From: Xanthobacter autotrophicus
Lineage (GTDB): Bacteria > Pseudomonadota > Alphaproteobacteria > Rhizobiales > Xanthobacteraceae
Assembly: GCF_043194295.1 (NCBI RefSeq)
Contig: NZ_JBAFVK010000002.1
Strand: one strand, 5' to 3'
Length of the DNA stretch: 64,000 bases
In this document: in pieces, positions 18,905 through 27,500 of the stretch
Position numbering within the stretch: the first letter of the stretch is position 1
Layout: the number at the start of each line of letters is the position of its first letter
Notes under the pieces: generated by a model
Seen by the model: the letters and a program-made list of their open reading frames with translations, nothing else
The model's database searches: none
Told to the model about the DNA's origin: nothing
Made by a program: the position numbers and the translations under genes

Positions 18905-19690
18905 ATGCCCAGCCTGAAGGACAAGAGCATCGTCATCACCGGCGCGGCCGGCGGCATCGGCGCCGCCATCGCAAAGGCGCTCGCGGCGGACGGCGGCCGC
19001 ATCACCGTGGCCGACCTCTCCGAGGCGGCCGCCCGCACCGTGGCGGGGGAAATCACAGCCGCCGGAGGCACCGCCATCGCGGTTGCGGTGGACGTGCGGC
19101 AGCGGGCCCAGGTGCGCGCCCTCATCGACCAGGCCGTGGCCGCCCATGGCCGGCTCGACGTGCTGTTCAACAATGCCGGCGTCGCGCAGACCCGGCCTTT
19201 CCTCGACATCACGGAAGAAGACTGGCGCTTCGTCACCGACGTGAACGCCCTCGGCGTGCTCATCGGCATGCAGGAGGCCATCAAGACGTTCAAGGCGCAG
19301 GGGGGCGGCGGCAAGATCGTCAACACCGCCTCCATCGCCGCCAAGCAGGGCTATGAGCCGCTGGCCCATTATTGCGCCAGCAAGTTCGCCGTGGTGGCCC
19401 TGACCCAGGCGGCGGCCCGCGCCTTCGGCAAGGAGCAGATCACCGTCAACGCCTTCTGCCCCGGCGTGGTCGCTACCGACATGTGGAAGACCATCGACAA
19501 GGGCTTCCGCGACAGCGGCCTCACCAGCCACGACAACGAGGCGTTCGACACCTTCGCCGCCGGCGCCGTGCTGGGCCGGCCCTCCACCCCGGCCGACCTC
19601 GTGGGGGTGGCGCGCTTCCTCGCCTCTTCCGCCTCCGACTTCATGACCGGCCAGTCCCTGCTGGTGGACGGCGGCATGGTCTTCACCTGA
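18905..19690 (+). CDS. Short-chain dehydrogenase/reductase, probable acetoin or butanediol dehydrogenase
   Basis: A 261-residue classical SDR. The NAD(P)-binding motif TGAAGGIG is at 12-19, NNAG follows near 90, the catalytic Ser is in NTASIAA and the Tyr-Lys pair in YCASK. The C-terminus has the usual GQSLLVDGGMVFT. An acidic residue in VADLS after strand 2 suggests NAD preference. An AAGGAGGAA ribosome site precedes the ATG. Its place among acetoin genes suggests it interconverts acetoin, diacetyl or 2,3-butanediol; SDR sequence alone does not fix the substrate. Confidence 0.85.
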   Translation: MPSLKDKSIVITGAAGGIGAAIAKALAADGGRITVADLSEAAARTVAGEITAAGGTAIAVAVDVRQRAQVRALIDQAVAAHGRLDVLFNNAGVAQTRPFLDITEEDWRFVTDVNALGVLIGMQEAIKTFKAQGGGGKIVNTASIAAKQGYEPLAHYCASKFAVVALTQAAARAFGKEQITVNAFCPGVVATDMWKTIDKGFRDSGLTSHDNEAFDTFAAGAVLGRPSTPADLVGVARFLASSASDFMTGQSLLVDGGMVFT

Positions 19691-19704
19691 GCGGGAGAGA
19701 AACG

Positions 19705-20055
19705 ATGAGCGAGCAGTCGATATCGAACGAGCTGAAGTCCATGAACCTTCGGTTTGCCACCCTCGGCAAAGCCTTGCCGCAGGCCATGGGCGCGTTCCGC
19801 AACCTGATGTCGGAGGCGTCGAAGTCCGGGAACCTTTCGACCAGGGTCAAGGAGCTGATGGCGCTGGCCATCGCCGTCCACAAGGGCTGCGGCGATTGCA
19901 TTTTATTCCATGTTTCCAATGCCAAGAGCCATGGCGCCAGCCGCGAGGAGCTGGCCGAGACGCTGGCCGTCGCCATCGAGATGGGCGGCGGCCCCGCCGC
20001 CGTCTACGCCGGCAAGGCCCTGGCCGCCTACGACGCCCTAACCAACGATAAATGA
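19705..20055 (+). CDS. AhpD-like / carboxymuconolactone decarboxylase family protein
   Basis: A 116-residue all-helical protein. It carries the AhpD-type redox motif CGDCILFH (Cys-x-x-Cys-x-x-x-His) near residues 64-71, preceded by KELMALAIAV. AhpD-like proteins are small thiol reductases; some work with lipoyl-dependent complexes as electron carriers. It sits 14 bases after the SDR gene and 13 before the butanediol dehydrogenase gene, so it is co-transcribed with the aco genes. A role in protecting or recycling the lipoyl group of AcoC is an inference. Confidence 0.85.
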   Translation: MSEQSISNELKSMNLRFATLGKALPQAMGAFRNLMSEASKSGNLSTRVKELMALAIAVHKGCGDCILFHVSNAKSHGASREELAETLAVAIEMGGGPAAVYAGKALAAYDALTNDK

Positions 20056-20068
20056 AGGAGAAACGCCC

Positions 20069-21139
20069 ATGAAGGCCGCCCGTTTCCACGCCCGCCGCGA
20101 CGTGCGCGTCGAAGATATCCCCGCCCCTCCCGACCAGCCGGGTCCGCGCCAAGTCCTTGTCAAAAATAGGTTTTGTGGCATCTGCGGCACCGATCTGCAC
20201 GAATATGCCGCAGGACCCATCTTCATCCCCACCCAGCCCCACCCCTACACCGGCGCCAAGGCCCCCCAGATCCTCGGCCATGAGTACGGTGGAACCGTTG
20301 TGGCTGTTGGATCTTCGGTCACCAACGTGGCGGTTGGCGACCGCGTCTCGGTGCAGCCCATGGTGTCCCCGAGGGATGATTATTTCGGCCAGCGCGGCCT
20401 CTACCAATTGAGCGAGAGCCTCGCCATCATCGGCCTCGCCTGGCCGTGGGGCGGCATGGCGGAATACTCGCTTGTCAATGATTACAACGTGTTCCGGGTG
20501 CCCGACAGCGTCAGCGACGCGCAGGCCGCCCTCATCGAGCCCACCGCAGTCACCGTCTATGCGGCCGAGCGCGGCGGCGTGAAGCCCGGCGACAGCGTCC
20601 TCGTCACCGGCGCCGGCCCCATCGGCCAATTGCAGGTGCTGGCGGCGCGGGCGGCCGGCGCGACCCGGATTTTCCTTAGCGATACCAATGATAACCGCCT
20701 CGCGATGGCGCGGCAGATCCTGCCCGATGTCATCACCCTGAACCCCCGCTCGGACAAGGTGCCGGAGGCCATCCGCGACCAGACCGAGGGCGGCGTGGGC
20801 GTGGACGTGGCGCTGGAATGCGTGGGCGCCGAGGCGGCGCTTGGCACCTGCATCGAGGCGGTGCGCCGGCAAGGCGTGGTGGTGCAGGTGGGCCTCCATG
20901 TGGGCAAGCCCGCCGTGGATGGATTCACCATCACCTTCAAGGACATCGATGTGCGCGGCTCGTGGTGCTACTCGACGCTGATGTGGCCGCGTGTCGCCGC
21001 CCTCATCGGCAGCGGCATCCTGCCGGCGGAGAAGGTGGTGACCCGCCGCATCCGCCTCGACGAGGTGGTGGAAAACGGCTTCGAGGCCCTGCTCAGCCCC
21101 GCCGGAACCGAACTGAAGATCCTCATTGATCTTCAGTGA
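20069..21139 (+). CDS. Zinc-dependent 2,3-butanediol dehydrogenase (MDR family)
   Basis: A 356-residue medium-chain dehydrogenase. Catalytic zinc ligands are seen in CGICGTDLHEY (Cys near 34) and GHEYGGTVVAVG (His-Glu near 70-71); the cofactor fold has VLVTGAGPIGQL. The structural zinc Cys cluster is missing, and the sequence there (FGQRGLYQLSESLAIIGLA) resembles (R,R)-2,3-butanediol dehydrogenases such as BdhA, which also lack it. GAAGGAGAA precedes the ATG. It would oxidise 2,3-butanediol to acetoin, feeding AcoABC, which explains its position at the end of the operon. Confidence 0.88.
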   Translation: MKAARFHARRDVRVEDIPAPPDQPGPRQVLVKNRFCGICGTDLHEYAAGPIFIPTQPHPYTGAKAPQILGHEYGGTVVAVGSSVTNVAVGDRVSVQPMVSPRDDYFGQRGLYQLSESLAIIGLAWPWGGMAEYSLVNDYNVFRVPDSVSDAQAALIEPTAVTVYAAERGGVKPGDSVLVTGAGPIGQLQVLAARAAGATRIFLSDTNDNRLAMARQILPDVITLNPRSDKVPEAIRDQTEGGVGVDVALECVGAEAALGTCIEAVRRQGVVVQVGLHVGKPAVDGFTITFKDIDVRGSWCYSTLMWPRVAALIGSGILPAEKVVTRRIRLDEVVENGFEALLSPAGTELKILIDLQ

Positions 21140-21186
21140 GAGATGCGCTGGCCGGGGTGCCTCATCCCACTCCGTCAAGCGCTTGG

Positions 21187-21219
21187 CCCGGCGGGGGTGG
21201 TTCACCGGCCCCCGCCGGG
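21187..21219 (+). terminator. Strong GC hairpin after the aco/butanediol operon
   Basis: Perfect 11-bp arms CCCGGCGGGGG / CCCCCGCCGGG around an 11-base loop, 47 bases after the butanediol dehydrogenase stop. No clear T-tract follows. Confidence 0.6.
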
Positions 21220-21300
21220 TGGCCCCCTGGCTAGCCGCAGCGATCCACCTCGCATAAGCTTTCGTATCCGGAATGACGGTAACGACGGCGGCGGGAGCCC

Positions 21301-22221
21301 ATGTTCGACGCGGTGATCATCGGCGGGGGGCCAGCGGGAGCGTCATGCGCCCTGTGGCTGAAGATGCTCGGCTTCCGCCCCTGCATCATCGAGCGAAGGC
21401 AGGTTTTGGGCGGCCTGCAGAACGATAATCCCTATCCGAACAAATGGATGGCCCCGGTCCGCGACAAGACCGGGTTCGAGGTCGCCGCCGACATCCATCG
21501 CCACGTGATGGAGCACGACATCGTCTGCCGCCTCGGCGAATCCGTCACCGCGCTGGAGGTGGTGGAGGGCGGCTTCCGCATCACCACCGCGGGCGGCGAG
21601 ACGCTGCTCGGGCGCGCCTGCGTGCTGGCCTCGGGGGTCCGGCCGGTGAAGGGCGGCTTCACGGAATCCCACGAGGTGATCATCGGTCCCGGCCGCACCA
21701 TGTTCAACGCGGCTTTCGAGCGGCAGTCCGTCGCCATCCTCGGCGGCGGCGACAATGCCTTCGAGAACTACATCTTCGTGCGCAAGCGCGGGGCGGACCG
21801 CATCACCCTCTACGCCCGCACCATCCGCGCCCGGCGGGAGTTCCTGGAAAAGGTGCCCCCGGCGGACGTGCGCATCGGCACCTATCCGGTGGCGCCCGAA
21901 ATCCCCGAAGTGGCGGGCCGGCGTTTCGACCGCATCGTGGTGCTGTACGGCTGGGAGCCCTACCTGCCCTATGCCCGGCACCTCGACCTTGCCCGCGACC
22001 CGCGCGGCTTCGTCGAGACGAGCGCGGATTGCGAGACATCCATTCCCGACCTCTACGCCATCGGCGAGATCGCCCAGCGCATGCATCCGTGCTGTGCCAC
22101 CTCCATGGCGGACGGGGTGGTGGCGGCGAAGGCCATCCAGCGAACGCTGGAGCAGGACGCCGTCGCCCGCTTCGCCGAGCGGGTACGCCGGGCTGCCGCC
22201 TCCGATCCCGTTCGGGGATAG
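21301..22221 (+). CDS. Thioredoxin reductase-like FAD/NAD(P) oxidoreductase lacking the CxxC site
   Basis: A 306-residue flavoprotein. The FAD-binding GGGPAGAS is at 8-15, the NAD(P)-binding GGGDNAFE near 150, and the C-terminal FAD contact DLYAIGEIAQRM near 252. The CxxC redox pair that thioredoxin reductases carry before the NAD(P) motif is absent, so it cannot reduce thioredoxin in the usual way. Related proteins act as ferredoxin-NADP reductases or small-molecule reductases. A CCPC-like pair, HPCCATSMADG, near the C-terminus is of unclear use. It follows the aco operon but is separated by a terminator-like hairpin. Confidence 0.8.
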   Translation: MFDAVIIGGGPAGASCALWLKMLGFRPCIIERRQVLGGLQNDNPYPNKWMAPVRDKTGFEVAADIHRHVMEHDIVCRLGESVTALEVVEGGFRITTAGGETLLGRACVLASGVRPVKGGFTESHEVIIGPGRTMFNAAFERQSVAILGGGDNAFENYIFVRKRGADRITLYARTIRARREFLEKVPPADVRIGTYPVAPEIPEVAGRRFDRIVVLYGWEPYLPYARHLDLARDPRGFVETSADCETSIPDLYAIGEIAQRMHPCCATSMADGVVAAKAIQRTLEQDAVARFAERVRRAAASDPVRG

Positions 22222-22230
22222 GAGCCGGCT

Positions 22231-23028
22231 TCAGCGCGCCGGAGCGGGCATGCCAAGGCTTTGGAACGTGGCCGGATCGTTTCTCAAGGGAGCGCCGGTC
22301 GTCACCGGCGCGGCGAGCGCCGCCGCCACCTCGGGCCGCCTCAGGAGGGCGGCGGCAGCCTCGAACACCGCTCCGGGGGCCGCATCGGTGCGGATGGGCT
22401 GCTGCGGGAGATCGGCCACCACCCGTGCCGGACGGGGGGACAGCACGACGATGCGATCGGCGAGGCGCACCGCCTCGGTGATGTCGTGGGTGACGAAGAG
22501 GGCCGCCGCCCCCGCCCCTTCCACCTCGGCCCGCAGCAGGGCCTGAAGATCGCCGCGCAGGCCCACGTCGAGGGCGGAGAAGGGCTCGTCCATCAGCACC
22601 AGGTCCGGCCTCAGCGCGAAGGCGCGGGCGATGGCGACGCGCTGCTGCATGCCGCCGGAGAGCTGCGCCGGCCGCTTGCCGAAATCGGCGATGCTCAGGC
22701 CAAGGCGCCGCAGGATCACCTCGGCCGTCGCCCGGCGCTCCGCCCTCGCCATCCCAAGCGCCTTGAGGCCGAAGGCGGCGTTGTCGCGCGCGTCAGCCCA
22801 CGGCATGAGCCGGGGATCCTGGAACACCATGGCGGTGCGCGCAAAGCGGTTGGCCACGCGCCCGCCCTGTACTGCCTCGACACCGGCGGCGAGGCGCAGC
22901 AGGCTGGTCTTGCCGCAGCCGGAGGGACCGAGCAGCACCACCAGTTCACCGGGCTTCACCGTGAGATCAATGCCAGCCAGCACCGGCACACTGCCGAACG
23001 CAAGATGCAGCCCCTCAAGCGCCAGCAT
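22231..23028 (-). CDS. SsuB-like ABC transporter ATPase (second importer)
   Basis: A 265-residue ATPase. Walker A GPSGCGKTS is at 34-42, the signature LSGGMQQR and Walker B LMDEPFSALD follow. It is the last gene of a leftward operon (binding protein, permease, ATPase); only two bases separate it from the permease stop. The C-terminal extension after the nucleotide-binding domain is short and not recognised. Substrate unknown; this family imports sulfonates, nitrate, taurine, thiamine precursors and others. Confidence 0.9.
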   Translation of the reverse strand: MLALEGLHLAFGSVPVLAGIDLTVKPGELVVLLGPSGCGKTSLLRLAAGVEAVQGGRVANRFARTAMVFQDPRLMPWADARDNAAFGLKALGMARAERRATAEVILRRLGLSIADFGKRPAQLSGGMQQRVAIARAFALRPDLVLMDEPFSALDVGLRGDLQALLRAEVEGAGAAALFVTHDITEAVRLADRIVVLSPRPARVVADLPQQPIRTDAAPGAVFEAAAALLRRPEVAAALAAPVTTGAPLRNDPATFQSLGMPAPAR

Positions 23029-23030
23029 GT

Positions 23031-23822
23031 TCAGGCCTCCGACGGGACGCCGGCGCGGCCGGCGCGCGAAGCCCGCCAGCCGCGCAGGGGCGCCAGCAGC
23101 AGGGCATCGGCCACCAGCAGCACGACAACCGCGAGCACGATCCACGCCATGGTGGCAGCGAGATCGAAATGGGCGCGCGCGGTGGCAAGGCCGCCCCCGA
23201 CTCCATCGGCACCGCTGAGCACTTCCGCCATCACCGCCACCTTGAAGGAGAAGGCGAGCGCCGTGGCCAGCGCCGGCAACAGGAAGTCGGCCAGCGCCGG
23301 CAGCACAAGATCTGTGAGGCGCTGGAACGGCGGCGCGCGATAGAGCAGCGCCATTTCGGTGAGGGCCGGATCGCGACTGGCGACCCCCTCCAGCGCGGCG
23401 AGGAAGAGGATGGGCGCGGCGGTGATCGCCACGGTGAAGCCCGCCGCCGCGCCGCCGGGGCCGAACCACAGCAGCGCCAGCACCACCCAGGCGATGGGCG
23501 GCGTGCCCAGCAGCGCCGTGAACACCGGGCGGGACATGGCCCCCACCGGCAACACCAACCCACCGGCAATGCCCAGCACCAGCCCAACCGCGCCGCCCGC
23601 AAGGCACCCGCCGAGGGCGTGGACAAGGGTGGCAAGGAGTGCCGGGCCGGCGACCCCGCTTACCACCAGGTGAAGCATGGCCTGCCAAGTGTCCTGGAGG
23701 CTCGGCAGCACGAAGGGGCCGAACGCGGTGGCGCCCCATTGCCACGCGAGGGCGAGGAGGCCAAGGCCCGCCGCCGTCCACGCAGCACGCGCGGCGGTTC
23801 CGCGAAAGCCGGGGCGGGCCAT
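23031..23822 (-). CDS. SsuC-like ABC transporter permease (second importer)
   Basis: A 263-residue permease with about six hydrophobic helices. The EAA-like docking loop is recognisable but degenerate (MALLYRAPPFQRLTDLVLPALADFL). It is the membrane subunit for the neighbouring ATPase and binding protein, with which it forms a tight operon (7 bases from the binding-protein stop). Confidence 0.87.
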   Translation of the reverse strand: MARPGFRGTAARAAWTAAGLGLLALAWQWGATAFGPFVLPSLQDTWQAMLHLVVSGVAGPALLATLVHALGGCLAGGAVGLVLGIAGGLVLPVGAMSRPVFTALLGTPPIAWVVLALLWFGPGGAAAGFTVAITAAPILFLAALEGVASRDPALTEMALLYRAPPFQRLTDLVLPALADFLLPALATALAFSFKVAVMAEVLSGADGVGGGLATARAHFDLAATMAWIVLAVVVLLVADALLLAPLRGWRASRAGRAGVPSEA

Positions 23823-23829
23823 GGGGGCC

Positions 23830-24825
23830 TCAGAAATTCATATAAAAGCTGTCGGGCGGCAGCTTGCCGGCCAGCGCATCGGGCTCGAAGGCGAGCAACG
23901 TTTCGTAAAAGGCGATGAGGCCGGCCTTCTGCTTCGCCGCCGGCTCCGCCACCACGTTGAAGTGGTCGAGGGCGTTGGCGAACATGTGGGCCTTCACATC
24001 CATCTTTTGCTCGGCGAGCTGGCCCGCCTCCGGCTTATTGGCCATCACCCAGTCGCGGGCACCGGGCAGGCCGGCGCCGAGCGCCGCGATCAGCTCCGGG
24101 CTCTGCTCGATCAGGCGCTCGTGCACGGCGATGCCGGCCATGGGCAGGCCTAGGCCCTTGTGCTGCGCCTTCCAGTCCTCCTGCAGGCTGATGGCGCGGT
24201 TGAGGACGCGGCCCTCCTTCTTCGCCATCATGATGGCCGCGGTGGCCGGCGGCTCGGAGAGGATGGCGGTGGTGGCGCGCCCGGCGGCCAGCATCTGCGC
24301 CGCCTCCATGGGGGTGCGCACATAGGTGATGGTCATGTCCTTGTCCGGGTCCATGCCATAGCCCTTGGCAATGGAGCGGAAGACGAGGTCGGGCATGTCG
24401 TTCTTGAAGAAACCGACCAGCGACTTCCCCGCGAGGTCCTTGAACGACTTGATGCTTTCGTCCCCCGAGACCACGAACAGGTGGCCCATGGACAGGATGG
24501 CGAACAGCTTCAGCGGCAGGCCGCGATTGGCAAGGTTCGCCGGCACATGGGTGGGCGTGGTGAACAGGCTGCTGCGCCCGGAGACGATGGCGGCGCGCAA
24601 CTCGTCCGTGTCGCGCCACAGGCGGAACGACGCGCCGGGCGCCACCTGATCGAGCGCGCCGGACTGGATGAGGCGCAGCAGCACGATGGTGGAGCCATTG
24701 GGCGCGCCAAGAATTTCGAGCCCCTGCGCCGGGGCCGCCAACGCCGGCAGCGGCGGCAGGGCGAGGGCCCCGGCGGAGCCTGCGAGCGCACCGAGAAGCG
24801 TGCGCCGATTGAGCAATCCGTTCAT
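23830..24825 (-). CDS. SsuA-like substrate-binding protein with a probable Tat signal (second importer)
   Basis: A 331-residue protein. Its N-terminus (LNRRTLLGALAG at 5-16, then a hydrophobic run to ALAAPA near 33) resembles a twin-arginine signal, suggesting export after folding. The mature part is an NMT1/SsuA-like fold beginning LEILGAPNGSTIVLLRLIQSG. It is the first gene of the leftward importer operon. The ligand is unknown. An AT-rich stretch (24875-24900) upstream probably holds its promoter. Confidence 0.85.
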   Translation of the reverse strand: MNGLLNRRTLLGALAGSAGALALPPLPALAAPAQGLEILGAPNGSTIVLLRLIQSGALDQVAPGASFRLWRDTDELRAAIVSGRSSLFTTPTHVPANLANRGLPLKLFAILSMGHLFVVSGDESIKSFKDLAGKSLVGFFKNDMPDLVFRSIAKGYGMDPDKDMTITYVRTPMEAAQMLAAGRATTAILSEPPATAAIMMAKKEGRVLNRAISLQEDWKAQHKGLGLPMAGIAVHERLIEQSPELIAALGAGLPGARDWVMANKPEAGQLAEQKMDVKAHMFANALDHFNVVAEPAAKQKAGLIAFYETLLAFEPDALAGKLPPDSFYMNF

Positions 24826-25127
24826 GGAAAAATCCCCCGGACAATGCTGCCGCCAAAACGTGAGGCGGCGCCTAACCTATATTCCATGAGATATAATAAG
24901 TCGCGGCGTCGACCAAGCCGCCTTTCGCTCCGGCAAGGCAGCCTTGGTGACGCAGCCGCACGGTTTCTCGCCGAGCCACGCTCGCGCAGTGCCCGCTTGT
25001 GCGTGGGCTGATCGGTTGCATCGTGTCGCGCCGGCGACGCAGCCCTTGGCGGGACGCGCCGCACACGGCAAGATCGCGCCGCGGGTGGGAGCCTGCAGGC
25101 GAGAGCTTGCGGGCGGGAGCGTGGGGA
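24826..25127. other. Divergent intergenic region
   Basis: About 300 bases between two divergent genes. An AT-rich block at 24875-24900 includes TATAAT (24892-24897, plus strand) and TATAGG/TATTATAT on the minus strand, so promoters are probably here, but no clear -35 partner was found. The rest is GC-rich and shows nothing I recognise. Confidence 0.5.
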
Positions 25128-26024
25128 ATGGGCATGACGACAAGAAGCGGTCAATCAGCCGGTGGAAGCAGCCCGGCACGCGGCGTGTGGTCGGCCCTCG
25201 CGGCGCTGGCGATCCTCGCCGCCGTTGCGGCTCCCGCAGGCGCCCAGACCCTGGACCGGGTGGCGGGCGGCGAAGCCTTCCGCATCGGCTACCGCCAGTT
25301 CGCCCCACCCTATTCCTACGCTGCCGCCAACGGCCAGCCCTCCGGCTATATCGTGGACCTGTGCCGCGAGGTGGCGGACGGCGTGAAGCGGACGCTGAAG
25401 CTGCCGGCCCTGAAGGTGGAATATGTGAAGGTCACCGCCGAGGACCGCTTCGAGGCGGTACGCGACGGCCGCATCGACATCCTGTGCGAGCCTTCCTCCA
25501 TGACCATGTCGCGGCGGGCGCTGGTGGATTTCTCCCTGCCCACCTTCCTCGACGGGGCTGGCGTCGTCACCCGCGGCGCGCCGGTGAAGGGGCTGGAGGA
25601 CCTCAAGGGCAAGAAGGTGGGCGTGCTGCGCGGCACCACCACCGAGGAGACCCTGCGCTCCACCCTCGGCCAGATGCGCATCGCCGCCGACATCGTCACC
25701 GTCACCGACCATCCTGATGGACTAAAGCAGCTCGCCGACGGCAAGCTCGACGCCTATTTCGGCGATCGTGGCATCCTCAACTACCTGATCGCCAACAGCC
25801 CGGCCGGCAACCGTCTCAGCCTCTCCGACCAGTATTTCACCTTCGAGACCTACGCCCTCGCCTTGCCGCGCGGCGACCAGGCGTTCCGCCTGGTGGTGGA
25901 TGCCACGCTGGCGGATCTCTACCGCACCGAGCGCATCCGCGACATCTATGCCAAGAGCTTCGGCAAGTTCCCGCCGGACCAGTTCCTCAACGCGCTCTTC
26001 GTCATCAACGGCGTGCCGAAATAG
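25128..26024 (+). CDS. Family-3 extracellular solute-binding protein
   Basis: A 298-residue periplasmic binding protein of the amino-acid (SBP_bac_3) type. The signal peptide ends near AAPAGAQ (about residue 40). Mature motifs include FRIGYRQFAPPYSY, RDGRIDILCEPSSMTMSRR, GKKVGVLRGTTTEETLR and LADGKLDAYFGDRGIL, the usual order. I start at the ATG at 25128, behind GGGAG at 25115-25119. No permease or ATPase gene is adjacent; it lies just before eutBC, so it might bind an amine or amino acid used with that pathway, or be a sensor-like orphan. This link is only positional. Confidence 0.85.
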   Translation: MGMTTRSGQSAGGSSPARGVWSALAALAILAAVAAPAGAQTLDRVAGGEAFRIGYRQFAPPYSYAAANGQPSGYIVDLCREVADGVKRTLKLPALKVEYVKVTAEDRFEAVRDGRIDILCEPSSMTMSRRALVDFSLPTFLDGAGVVTRGAPVKGLEDLKGKKVGVLRGTTTEETLRSTLGQMRIAADIVTVTDHPDGLKQLADGKLDAYFGDRGILNYLIANSPAGNRLSLSDQYFTFETYALALPRGDQAFRLVVDATLADLYRTERIRDIYAKSFGKFPPDQFLNALFVINGVPK

Positions 26025-26054
26025 CGCGTCGAGCCGACGGATCAGTTTCCCCTG

Positions 26055-26070
26055 AGGCATATTTGTTGCA
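26055..26070 (+). promoter_or_regulatory. Candidate sigma54 promoter of eutBC
   Basis: AGGCATATTTGTTGCA has GG (26056-26057) and GC (26068-26069) exactly 10 bases apart and an intact TTGCA; the -24 box has A for T. It lies 42 bases before the eutB start, leaving a leader of about 30 bases. Confidence 0.55.
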
Positions 26071-26111
26071 GGAGAAGAGGTCCCTGCCCCGGACAGAGCG
26101 TGGAGACCGCC

Positions 26112-27500
26112 ATGGCTTACGTGCATCGCATCGGCGCGAAATCCTTCGTCTTCGCGGACCTGAAGGAGCTGATGGCCAAGGCGACGCCGCCGCGCTCCGG
26201 CGACATGCTCGCCGGCATCGCGGCTGCCACGGCCGAGGAGAACGTGGCCGCCAAGATGTGCCTTGCCGAGGTGCCGCTGAAGGCGTTCCTCTCCGAAGCG
26301 CTCGTGCCCTACGAGACCGACGAGGTCACCCGCCTCATCCTCGACAGCCACGATGGCGCCGCCTTCGCCCCAGTGTCTGCCATGACGGTAGGCGATTTCC
26401 GCGATTTCCTGCTGTCCCATGAGGCAACGTCGCAGGTCCTCTGCGACCTGGCACCGGGCCTGACCCCGGAGATGGTGGCCGCCGTCTCCAAGATCATGCG
26501 CAACCAGGACCTCATCCTCGTGGCGAAGAAGTGCCGGGTGGTCACGCGCTTCCGCAACACCATCGGCCTGCCCGGCACCATGGCCGTGCGCCTCCAGCCC
26601 AACCACCCCACGGACGATGCCGCTGGCGTCTCCGCCGCCATCCTCGACGGCCTGCTCTATGGCTGCGGCGACGCGGTGATCGGCATTAATCCCGCCTCCG
26701 ACAGCCTGCCCGTCATCGACCGCCTGCTGAAGCTGATGGACGAGGTCATCACCCGCTTCGAGATCCCCACCCAGAGCTGCGTGCTGACCCACGTGACCAC
26801 CTCCATCGGCCTGATGGAGCGCGGCGCGCCGGTGGACCTGGTGTTCCAGTCCATCGCCGGGACCCAAGGGGCCAACCGCTCCTTCGGCATCGACCTCAAG
26901 GTGCTCGCCGAGGGCGCCGACGCCGCCCGCGCGCTGAAGCGCGGCACGGTGGGCCAGAACGCCATGTATTTCGAGACCGGCCAGGGCTCGGCCCTCTCCG
27001 CCGGCGAACATCACGGCGTCGACCAGCAAACGCTGGAAGCCCGCGCCTATGGGGTGGCCCGCGCCTTCAACCCACTGCTGGTGAACACTGTGGTCGGCTT
27101 CATCGGGCCGGAATATCTTTATGACGGCAAGCAGATCATCCGCGCCGGCTTGGAAGATCATTTCTGCGGCAAGCTGCTCGGCGTGCCGCTGGGGGTGGAT
27201 GTCTGCTACACCAACCACGCCGAAGCCGACCAGGACGACATGGACACCCTGCTCACCCTGCTGGGCGCGGCAGGCGTCACTTACATCATGGGCATTCCCG
27301 GCGCGGATGACGTGATGCTGAACTATCAGTCCACCTCCTTCCACGATGCGCTCTACATCCGCGAACTGCTGGGGCTGAAGCGCGCGCCGGAGTTCGAGGC
27401 GTGGCTGGAGCGCATGGACATCACCGCCCCCGGCGGCCGCCTGCTGCCCGCTGATGCGCGCCATCCGCTCCTGGGCTACGTGGCCGGGCGCGCGGCATGA
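26112..27500 (+). CDS. eutB: Ethanolamine ammonia-lyase large subunit
   Basis: A 462-residue catalytic subunit of the adenosylcobalamin-dependent lyase that splits ethanolamine to acetaldehyde and ammonia. The TIM-barrel family signatures are present, including KCRVVTRFRNTIGLPGTMAVRLQPNHPTD-like and YFETGQGSALSAGEHHGVDQQT-like blocks and the C-terminal GIPGADDVMLNYQSTSFHD-like block. Length matches EutB. I prefer the ATG at 26112 over a GTG at 26100 because GGAG lies 6 bases before it. The stop overlaps eutC by 4 bases. No microcompartment shell or reactivase genes are nearby. Confidence 0.96.
   Translation: MAYVHRIGAKSFVFADLKELMAKATPPRSGDMLAGIAAATAEENVAAKMCLAEVPLKAFLSEALVPYETDEVTRLILDSHDGAAFAPVSAMTVGDFRDFLLSHEATSQVLCDLAPGLTPEMVAAVSKIMRNQDLILVAKKCRVVTRFRNTIGLPGTMAVRLQPNHPTDDAAGVSAAILDGLLYGCGDAVIGINPASDSLPVIDRLLKLMDEVITRFEIPTQSCVLTHVTTSIGLMERGAPVDLVFQSIAGTQGANRSFGIDLKVLAEGADAARALKRGTVGQNAMYFETGQGSALSAGEHHGVDQQTLEARAYGVARAFNPLLVNTVVGFIGPEYLYDGKQIIRAGLEDHFCGKLLGVPLGVDVCYTNHAEADQDDMDTLLTLLGAAGVTYIMGIPGADDVMLNYQSTSFHDALYIRELLGLKRAPEFEAWLERMDITAPGGRLLPADARHPLLGYVAGRAA

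Noticed and set aside
24826..25127. Thiamine riboswitch before the second NMT1/SsuA-like importer
   Set aside because: The conserved CUGAGA and ACCUGAU-type segments are absent from the leader.
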